From Cryptomeria japonica (Eukaryota; Streptophyta; Pinopsida; Cupressales; Cupressaceae), in assembly GCF_030272615.1 (NCBI RefSeq), contig NC_081410.1, forward strand, positions 225,173,415-225,237,414: DNA of 64,000 nt, given 5' to 3'. Positions 10,350-19,152 of this stretch are shown in pieces (position 1 is the first letter of the stretch; each line of letters begins with the position of its first letter). Under the pieces are notes generated by a model. That model was not told the DNA's origin and made no database searches. It worked only from the letters and a program-made list of their open reading frames with translations. The position numbers and the translations under genes are program-made.

Positions 10350-10768
10350 AGCTCAAAGACTTGACTATTGGAAGTCCTATCTACGCTTTGCTATATTAAA
10401 TTTTTACAATGAATAAAAGATAACAGCTCAAAGACTGGAATAATCTATTCTTTTAACACAAAGACAAGAACTAATGCAAGCTCAAAGACTTGCTGCTATT
10501 TCTTATCAAACAGTAATTTTTCCTCAAGAATAGACGCAAGCTCAAAGACTTGCTGCTCCTTCTAGAGATTTTCCTATTTTAATTAATCTTCTCTACTTGC
10601 AGCTCAAAGACTTCAAATCAGATTGGACTAAGCTCCTTTAGAAACACTTTGCATAGAAGAAATAAAAAGTTTCAAACTCAAACATGTAGCTCAAAGACTC
10701 AAAACTTGAGTAATCCTTCTTTCTTATTCTTCAAAACCTTCAATTCACATACATAAGCTCAAAGACTT
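10350..10768 (-). repeat. Seven-fold AGCTCAAAGACTT array in R-U5
   Basis: The word agctcaaagact recurs at about 10350, 10425, 10479, 10539, 10601, 10688 and 10756 with spacings of 54-87 bp, embedded in unrelated T-rich sequence. It lies downstream of the LTR TATA box, so it would be in the leader of the genomic RNA. Role unknown. Confidence 0.75.
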
Positions 10769-10836
10769 CTTGCTGTAAATTTGGCAGAGTTTTTGCTTGC
10801 TTTCCAAAAGATAATAATTACAATGGACCTCTCAAG

Positions 10837-10845
10837 TATTTATAG
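10837..10845 (-). promoter_or_regulatory. Probable LTR TATA box of element A
   Basis: CTATAAATA on the minus strand, in a GC-richer context than its surroundings and about 800 bp before the LTR end. It is the best core-promoter candidate in the LTR. If right, ORF3 lies wholly upstream of it in U3. Confidence 0.55.
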
Positions 10846-11153
10846 AAGAGGAGCCTTGAGAAAAAGGTGGGAGGATCCTAACTAACTTGAGAGATTCTCT
10901 CAACCACCAAGACTCATTTAATAAATAACTGAGACTACATTAATTAACTAAGAGTTACTCTAACTAACTAAGACTTATTCCAACTACAGTCCTAATCGGA
11001 CACAACTTGTAGTTGCCTTACATGTAATTTCAAAAGTGCAAGTAATGTGTAACTTGCATTTTACAAAAATTACTTTTACATGTATCTTGTCAAAACAAAA
11101 TTACAACTAAAGATTACAAAAGAGGGAAAATTCAACTAAGTGTTGAAAAACAC

Positions 11154-14100
11154 TTAAGTTGCATTTTGTGAAGACACGAATCTTTGAAATTTCCGGTTGC
11201 TTGCTTGTAGTTCCTCGGGATTCGGTTCATGGGTGTTCTTAGCAACAACCATAGTCTTTACAATAGTGTCATGACAGTGGAGGAGCGCAAAATTGTCTTT
11301 ATCCAGGATAGACTGGATCTCGTGCAAAAAGGCTTGGTGTTTCATCAATGCTTGAATTGAAGTTGCCGAGAATTGTTCGCTCCTCCATTCATTATGAATC
11401 CTCATCTGTAAATCAGCAAGAACCTCTTTTTCTGGAATCAGCTCTCCATCCTGACTTACTATATTGCAAGGGGCCCTTTCACAATGTGAGACAATACCTC
11501 GATAGACTTCATCCCGGAATCTCCTTGCATCACTGATCTCCTCAATGAGGGATTTAAGAACAAGGGTCTTGTTTTCCATGAGTTCCTCAAATTCCAAGTA
11601 CATGACTCTAGAAGAGATGATGGCGTGCTCCTGCAAAATACTCAGCTGTTGTTGGGGCATGGTACGCCAGATTGTCAGACTTTTCTCAACACTTTCCAGA
11701 TTCTTTTTGAAAGTGTTAGAAGTCTGATCCAGTTTCTCCTCAATGGTTTCCAACTTAGACATTATTTGAAAAATGTCTTTTACCACTTGAATACATTGAT
11801 CATGAAGCTGATCAACCCAGGAATCCAGTGCTTGTACTTTCTGAGCAGCCCTTTCCACTCCACGAATCGATTCTTGGGAACCAGAAGAACCTATGGAGTT
11901 ACTCCCTTCAGCAACAGGTTTTGTGATTTTATGAATGGCTGCCATGAGCTGTCGGTTTTCTTCTTCTAGCTTGTCTTTCTTTGCAAGAAGATCGTCACAC
12001 CTTTGCACTAGTGAAGCGACAGAAAACTGAGCATCATGTTTAATGACCTCATGTGTTTGCTTGCCCAATTCTACCCTTGTAACCTTATAATCAGCAGCTG
12101 ACATTTCATCAAGTGGTTTATCTGCAATAGGTTCCACAATTTCAGCTACTTTCATCTTGTTGCTATCAACAGTTACCCTAGAGATAGTCTTCGCCTTCTT
12201 AGCAACTTTGGATCTGGACTGTTTGAGTTGCTGGTAGTCAAAGGCATCAGGTGAGATCTCTTGCTTCTTTCTTTTCGGGGTGAAAGAACTAAGCCATGGA
12301 GGCAAAGTCATCAACTCACTTCCAGTAGTAGCCGTAGGCAAAGGAGAAGCAGTTTCTGTTTGAATTACCGTGGTAACCCTGGGAGGAATATCTTTTTGAA
12401 TAGCGACCACGGTTTGCTTAGTTACCAATGGACATGAAGATTGCCTCATGAATTCTTCAAAACCAGAAGTGGAAGTATCGATTTCTGATAATTGAATGCA
12501 AGTGGGATTATCTTCAGGAACTTTCAACACACTTTCTCGTTGTTGATCAGGAGAAGGCTCGTATGCTGAAATGGGAACTGCATTCTGAGGAGACTCATCT
12601 ATGAGCAAATCAGGAGGAGAAAGAGGCGTCTCAATGGAAATTGGAGGAATGACCTCGTGAGGTGAGTTTGAAACTGGAGACCTAGGCACATCGTCAGATT
12701 GCTGCCCCTCTTCTGGATTATCCATATCGATCACCCGAACATGGAACCGTGATTTCTCCTTCCCACAAGTAGTCATCTCCTCAGGAGGAAGCACTACTGC
12801 ACGACTAACTTGTAACTTGATCCTTGTGCCTGAAGATGAAACACCCTCCTTGTTATCAATCTGAATCTTAGACTTCCGTCCAAGAGGCCCTGTAGAATCA
12901 TCTTCTTTACCAACCTTGATTTTGATAAGTCTAACAGCATTACTTTTCAGCCATGCGTTAGTGTTGGCCAAGATAGGCTGAAATCTGTCAAGGATGGAGA
13001 CGCACTCCTTGTGTGACCATTGGATCAAAGGAAGTGGAGCTTCCTCAACCCTTCGTGAAGTGTATTGAGGATCAAGTATATGCCCGTCATCGATCATCCC
13101 TTGTGGGATATCCACCAAGTTCAAGTCAACAATTTGCTCAACAGTGAGCCCGTAGTAATCCATCTTCAGAACTTCGGCTTCCGTACGGAGATCTACCCAG
13201 ATGTCTTCAATGTGATGAACATGCACAAAGGATTTCTTGATCTTCTCCTTCATACCTCTATAATCAAAATCAGCTCTAGGTTTGAACCTCTTAAGCTTGA
13301 TTTCCTGCAATTCAGCCTCCATGGCCTTAGTCTTCACAGATGTGACAAGGGAGTATCGACCAATTTTCAATGGGTTTGTGCTAGAGATCCCATTCCAACC
13401 TTGTGTCTAGCAGACTGAAAAGTATGAACAGCCATGATCTGTCTTCCCAACTCCATAAGAATTATCTTATCGGTTGGGTATCTTGGAAGCATGTATGGCT
13501 GACCATCATAGCATCCAATCCTCATATAGGTGAAGGTGGGAAATTGCAGGAATAAACACCCATACTTAGACACCTTGACCCATGCGTCATCTGATACTCT
13601 TTTGTTTCTGAGATCCACGTCAAACTGACACATGAAATATCCGAAGAATGCATCTTGGACTCTTCTGAAATGCAGTCTGCTAGGTTTCAATGGCAACTGG
13701 TCTTAATATTCCCAAACTGGTATAAGCGAGCGATCACTCTTGGTAGAAAGACCTGGAAAGTGTCTAAGTGACGCTGCTAAATATAACAAATAAGAATTCA
13801 TGAAGAAGGTCATAGTGGTAGGAACTGCTGCAAGTTGTTCGCACAAAGCATCGCTGATAATTTCACCCCATGAAATGTGATGCGACTGCCGTATGAACAT
13901 AATGAATTGATACATCCATGGCTCAAAGACATTAGAGTGCTCAAGGCCCATCATCCTGCTGAGAAGAGTGATGGTGTCTCCTATCTCCCACTTGAAATCA
14001 CAACGGTACAACTTTGCCCATCTTGAGAAGGAAGGACGTGGCTCTTGGATCCATCTATTGATGTGTCGCTTGCAATCTTTTTCCCTTTTCACATAATACT

Positions 14101-14584
14101 CTGGTGCACTTTCTTTGGTGATTTTCATATAAACAGGTGCAGGAGGTATTTTGAAGACCTTTTCGATTGTATCCGCATCAAGACGAATTATAGCTTCACC
14201 ATCATCATTTTTAATGTCTCTTGACTCTTTGTCAAAATGATGGGCGCATGCAAAAACGAACTCAGGTTCTAGGGCAGCCACTGGGAAGGAAGATGCATGA
14301 TGGATATGGCTGTCCAACAGCCGTTGCAAGTTGTTATCCTGTGGATATTCTACCCTGTTGATGAATTCTGCCATATCAACGTGCCCTATTTCCGTGTCCT
14401 TGATGCGATCCAAAGGAGAAGAAACCTGGGAAGGTGCAACCTCATTCTGGTATTTGTCATATTTGTATTTCATTTTCTTTGAAGTTGGAGATGCCAGCAA
14501 ATCTGACATTGATTGTGAACCTAGAATGCTGTGATAAGGACTTAAAAGAGTTAAGGCAACATCATAGTCAACTGCAAATATCAT
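11154..14584 (-). pseudogene. ORF3 of element A, broken copy in 5' LTR
   Basis: Three consecutive frames (14584-13703, 13696-13367, 13370-11154) give the whole ORF3. The first break is a TAA (13703-13705) where the left copy has TAT. The second is a missing C near 13395, where the left copy has cccc and this one ccc. The N-terminal ~330 residues form the plant-transposon-protein-like domain. The middle ~250 residues are Pro/Ser/Thr-rich with basic patches (PKRKKQ, KVAKKAKT) that may be nuclear localisation signals. The last ~300 residues are Glu/Lys/Gln-rich and predicted coiled coil. It ends with TGA-free Q-N-A-T and a stop at 11154. Total about 1,140 codons. Function unknown; the same plan recurs in element C. 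Confidence 0.8.
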
Positions 14585-15849
14585 TCTTCCTTCTTCAAAT
14601 GGGTAAACTTTGATCTTTGAATTTCACGGTTTTGTGAGAGGAAGAGAGGAGATATGTAGAAATGGGAAAATCTTGACTTTGACCAATTTCGGATCTTGGG
14701 AGAATTTTCGCAAGTATACAAGTTGGAAAGGACATACATGCAATTGGGGTTTTAAAACCCGAATACAAGTACACTTGTAAATTTGAAAATGGAGAAATGG
14801 ACGAAAAATGAGATTTTGACTTGCGAGAAATGATGGAAATGGAAAGTACGGATATGGGGATCAGGAATGGATAGAAATGGGAATATCTGGGAAAGTCAGT
14901 TTCATGAAAATGGGAAGAACTTTTCAACATGTAATCCGGTTTTTAAAACCCGGATTCGCAAGGAAGGGGTATTTCACACTTTTCAAGCTTGGAATTTTAA
15001 CCAAAAATGATTAAATTCCTTAACCGTAGGGGAAGAACAAGAATTTCCAGCGAACTTGTAATCGAGATTAAAAATCCCGAATACAAGCTAAGAGGGAATT
15101 TTGAGAAGAACAATGCAATTCAACAATTGCATATTTAGGGGAAGATTTCTTTCACAAAAACCAATTTATAGGGGAAGAACATCACATGCCAAAAATGCAA
15201 CTAATAACGAAAAATAAAGAAAACAAGAAAATAATAAAATGAAGGGAAGAAAGGAAAGAGAACATACCTTTCTTAAAAATGCAAAATGCTTCTCCAATAA
15301 TGAAACAATTCTTGAAATGAAGAAGCAAAACCAGTGAAAAGGAGCAATCCGGATTGTCAAACCCTTATCACGTTTTTTGTAAAAAATGCCTCAAATATAG
15401 CAGCAATCTTAAACTTGGAGGACCAAAATGCCAACGAGAGTATGCATCCAAGTTTATTAGAGCAAAACGCCTAAGGTAGAAGAAGAAGTAATGACGCCAA
15501 ATGATTGAAAACGCTGCCAAAGGTTAAAAACGTGGCCAAAGGGAATCACGTGGCCACCATTATAAACTCCAACGGCATCATTAAATGGTGCGAAAACCCT
15601 CTCACCCTCCACGCCTAGGTAGAAGAAGACAAAACGCTTAAGGAGACTGCAGATTTATGAAGTAAAAACGCCCAAAATGTGGATTTAAGGAACCATGTTT
15701 TTGCTGATTTAGCTCCAAAAACCAGTCAATATAACCTCCATTTGGCATGAAAGATGTTGATGATTGCATGAAAATAGGGTAGAAGCAAAAACGCCTTTCC
15801 TCCCTAAAAAATCTCCACAAAAAATTGCTTTGAAATCTTCAACAAATCA

Positions 15850-16190
15850 ATTTTTCATGCAAATCGGGTTTTGGGAGACACATGACAAGTTGGATTTGCC
15901 CAAAATGAAGCAAATTGGGTTTTAGAGAGAAAATAACAAGTTTTATTTTCACTTTTTTCATTTACATGCCAAAATCGGGTTTTTAAAGACAAATAGCAAG
16001 TTTAATTTTTCACTTTTTTACTTATATGCCAAAATCGGGTTTTTAAAGACAAATAGCAAGTTTAATTTTTCACTTTTTTACTTATCAAGCGAAAGTTGGG
16101 TTTTTTTGGACAAATGACAAGTTTAAAATTGTCAAAAATGCATTTGCAAGGCAAAATCGGGTTTTTTGGAGCAAACTGTAAGTTTAAAAT
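15850..16190 (-). repeat. U3 tandem repeat of right LTR with exact 60-bp duplication
   Basis: Same degenerate array as at 2885-3175. Here one unit (15968-16027) is followed by an almost identical 60-bp copy (16028-16087) that the left LTR lacks, so the expansion happened after insertion. Confidence 0.75.
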
Positions 16191-16742
16191 ACTTGTAAAA
16201 GGGAAATAAAATCCCTACAACAAGTTAGAAACACTTGCACATATGTAATGGGGATTTAAAATCCCTATTACATGTGGAAACCATTAAAGTAGGGGTTTTT
16301 TGAACAAACTTGCAGTTGAGCCAAAAAAATCCCTATTTTAACTAAAAATGACCAAAAAACAATAAAAAGATAAAAACATTAAAGGGGAAACTTAAAATAA
16401 ATTACAAGTGACATATTTAAAATAAAAGTGCACATGTAATTGGTCAAAAATTCCCCTACAAAGACCATAACAATGAATATCATTAAAACTTGCAGTTTGA
16501 AGAAAATTCTCCACTTGCAGTCTGAGTTTTAAAACCCGAAATTGAAGGAAAGGCATAGCAAACGAACCCAGAATTGGACAAAATTCGAAACGTAGTTCGA
16601 GAATGAACTGAGGATTAAGCCAGTCCAAGGATTAGTTGAAATTCTGCCTCGGGAAGCATGCCATAGAGTAAAAATTTCCATTTTTTCATAAAAATTTCAC
16701 CGTAGTGGTCCTTCATTTTTGGAAACAAAAATGAGGACAACA

Positions 16743-17510
16743 GGCAATATCAGCATACCAAGGAGTGTGAGCCTGTATGAGAAACAAATGTTCATTTGGA
16801 AAAGTGTCATCTATTATTATAGAATCTTCCTGCAATTGAAGACGTGAAAGATAATTTGCAGCCACATTAGACTTCCTTGGCTTATCAACAACTGTGATAT
16901 CAAATTCTTGCATCAACAATAACCAGCGAGCTAATCTACCAGTGATTGATGGCTTATTCATGAGATATCTAATTGCAGTATGATCTGTATGGACAAATAT
17001 GGGATACCCTATGATATAGTGTCTAAATTTGTTAAGTGCATATATGACAGCTAGCATTTCCTTTTCAGTAACTGTGTAATTCAATTCAGGTCCCTACAAA
17101 TTCTTACTAATATAATATATTGCATTTTCCAATTTGTCAATTCTTTGGCCGAGCACTGCTCCTATTGCATAATCAGATGCATCTGTATGGATTTGGAATG
17201 GTAAAGACCAATTTGGCCCTTTAAGAACTGGTGCTTGAGTCAAAGCATGCTTAAGCTTTAAGAAAGCTTCATTGCATGCTGGGGTCCATTTAAATTCTGC
17301 ATCTTTGGTAAGCAGTGAATATATGGGACTTGCAACTTTATTGAAATCTTTGATAAACCTTCTGTAGTATCCAGCATGACCAAGAAAACTTCTCACATCT
17401 TTTTGCTTCACAGGGTCATTAATATGCTGAATGACCTCAATCTTTGCTGGATCCACCTGTATGCATTGTACAGATATATGATGGCCAAGGACTATTCCTT
17501 CTTCCATCAT
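16743..17510 (-). pseudogene. Element B: end of RT and RNase H
   Basis: Two frames in the same phase (17510-17094 and 17084-16743), split by one in-frame UAG at about 17092. The segment includes RSFLGHAGYYRRFIKDF, an intact first RNase H Asp (HTDASDYAIG), and EKEMLAVIYALNKFRHY with HTDH. Just before integrase the sequence runs into the LTR of element A at 16742. Confidence 0.85.
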
Positions 17511-17536
17511 GATAAAACACTTCTCATTGTTTAAAG

Positions 17537-18531
17537 CAGTGTTCCATGGGGACGCGTCCGCCCCCTTTTTGGGTGCGTCCCCCCGTCAGAAACGTCTCGA
17601 GGACGGGGGGACGGGGACGCGACGTCCCCCGCCGTCCCGCCACCGCCACCCAAGCGCCGCCGGGACGCAGAGACGTCCCCGCGTCCCCGCGTCTCCCAGG
17701 GAGGGACGGGGGGACGGGGACGCGACGTCCCCCGCCGTCCCACCACCGCCACCCAAGCGCCGCCGGGATGCAGAGACGTCCCCGCGTCCCCGCGTCTCCC
17801 AGGGAGACGTGGAGACGTGGAGACGTCTCCTTGGGAGACGTTCTCCCAAAGAGACATGGAGACGCCTCCACGTCTCCTTGGGAGACGTTTGGGCGTCTCC
17901 CCGTCCTTCAAGAGATGTGCAGACGTCTCTCCAAGGACGGGGAGATGCCCAGACGTCTCCTGTCGCCCCCACTTATATGCAATGTTTAAAATTAAAATTT
18001 TAAAAAAAAGTGAGTTTTTAAGTTTTTTGAGGGTTAAGGGGTAACTCTAATTGGATGTGGGCCAATAGAAAAATAACACCCGATGCCTTTAGAAAATAAT
18101 AAAAGTATTTTTGGCCTCGCGGGGCGCTGCCCCTTGACCCCGCAAGGGGCGATGCCCCTTGACCCCAACTTGGGGGCGCTGCCCCCAAACCCCCGTTGAA
18201 AAATATAGGGGGAAACCGCACCGATAGAAGTAGGGAAAATCTAACCTCCAAGTTTGATTAGGCTCCATATAACAACACAACTTAAAAATCTTGGTATTTA
18301 GATTTAGTATTTCAAATTTCCTATAGTCTCATTTGAAATGTAATTCTTACACTGTAATACTGTCATACATCTTTTCAAAACTAGTTTTTCAAGTACTATA
18401 TGTATATGTACAAGTATATGAGCACCACCACCCCGCCACCCCCCCGCCGCCGTCCCCCCGCCATCCCCAAATTTAGGCCCTTGGTCCCCCCGTCCCCCTG
18501 TCCCCCCGTCCCCAACGCCTGTGGAACACTG
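17537..18531 (+). mobile_element. hAT-like non-autonomous element NA-1
   Basis: Starts CAGTGTTCC and ends GGAACACTG, a 9-bp terminal inverted repeat, flanked by the 8-bp target duplication gtttaaag (17529-17536, 18532-18539). The 8-bp duplication and CAG-type end indicate the hAT superfamily. About 450 bp at the left and 100 bp at the right consist of GGGGACG / CGTCCCC-type words; the interior is AT-rich, with a second GC-rich inverted block at 18115-18205. No transposase. The overlapping frames in the GC-rich part are by-products of the repeat. Strand is arbitrary. It sits inside the RT of element B. Confidence 0.88.
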
Positions 18532-18539
18532 GTTTAAAG

Positions 18540-19152
18540 ACAAATTGTAGTCTTCACATCGCTGCAAAACTTTCTTCAAATTACCCAATACTTGATCAAA
18601 TTCAGAACCATAAGTTGTGAAGTCATCCATGTAAATTTCCATAATATCTTGAGAAATATCAGAAAAAATACTGATCAGTGCTCTTTGAAAAGTGGCTGGA
18701 GCATTACACAACCCAAAAGGAAGAACATAATATGCATACGTGCCCTATGGGCAAGTAAATGTTGTCATCTCTTGATCCTCTAGGGCTATCTGTATCTGAT
18801 TGTAGCCACTAAATCCATCAAGGAATGAAAAATATCTCTTACCGGCAAGAGAATCTAATACCTGATCCACAAATGGCAATGGAAAATGATCTTTTCTTGT
18901 TGCTAAATTCAGAGCTCTATAATCAACACATACCCTCCATTTGCTTCCTTTTTTAGGCACTATCACCAGAGGTGATACCCATTGACTGTCAGAGATAGGA
19001 TAGATAAACTCAGCTTTCAACAATTTCTGTAATTCTTCTTTAACTATCTCCTTCAAGGCAGGATTGACTTTTCTTTGAGGTTGTCTAAGTGGGCAACACT
19101 CATCCTTTATGTAAATACGGTGAGTACAAACTGTTGGATCAATCCCACTCAT
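18540..19152 (-). pseudogene. Element B reverse transcriptase
   Basis: Frame 19152-18745 holds the fingers/palm part with WRVCVDYRALN and FLDGFSGYNQI. A UAG at about 18742 interrupts it where the family has a residue between CP and GTYAY. The same phase then gives LPFGLCNAPATFQR and the catalytic YMDD (IYMDDF). The hAT insertion follows at 18531. The frame opens within a conserved AWDYKDM block that is in a different phase from the upstream gag-protease frame, so a frameshift occurred there. Confidence 0.85.

Larger units (their letters stand above)
1..16742 (-). mobile_element. Element A: Tat-like Ty3/Gypsy retrotransposon with giant LTRs (left end cut by window)
   Basis: Order on the minus strand is 5' LTR (16742-10038), primer-binding site, gag, protease plus archaeal-type RNase H, RT, native RNase H, integrase (to 3913), then the 3' LTR (3729 to beyond position 1). 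LTR ends are TGTTG...CAACA; the left LTR has CAATA at the homologous end. By eye, the first ~285 bp of the left copy differ from the right copy at about a dozen sites, so the insertion is fairly young. The right flank continues in frame with element B RNase H, so A inserted into B; the first five flanking bases are ggcaa. The second, archaeal-type RNase H and the tRNA-Arg-like PBS point to the Tat/Ogre branch. The lineage call is inference; the LTR layout is seen directly. Confidence 0.88.
10038..16742 (-). mobile_element. 5' LTR of element A (6.7 kb)
   Basis: Bounded by TGTTGGTTG (plus strand) next to the PBS and by GAGGACAACA next to element B. On the minus strand this gives TGTTGTCC...CAACCAACA. 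Everything from 12944 to 16742 is duplicated at 1-3729, which proves the repeat; the 10038 boundary rests on the PBS and matching termini. A TATA box at 10837-10845 splits it into a ~5.9-kb U3 that contains ORF3 and a ~0.8-kb R-U5. Confidence 0.82.

Noticed and set aside
17509-18003. Long overlapping frames on both strands in a GC-rich block
   Set aside because: They follow the GGGGACG repeat of the hAT-like element NA-1; all frames stay open because of composition, with no family similarity.
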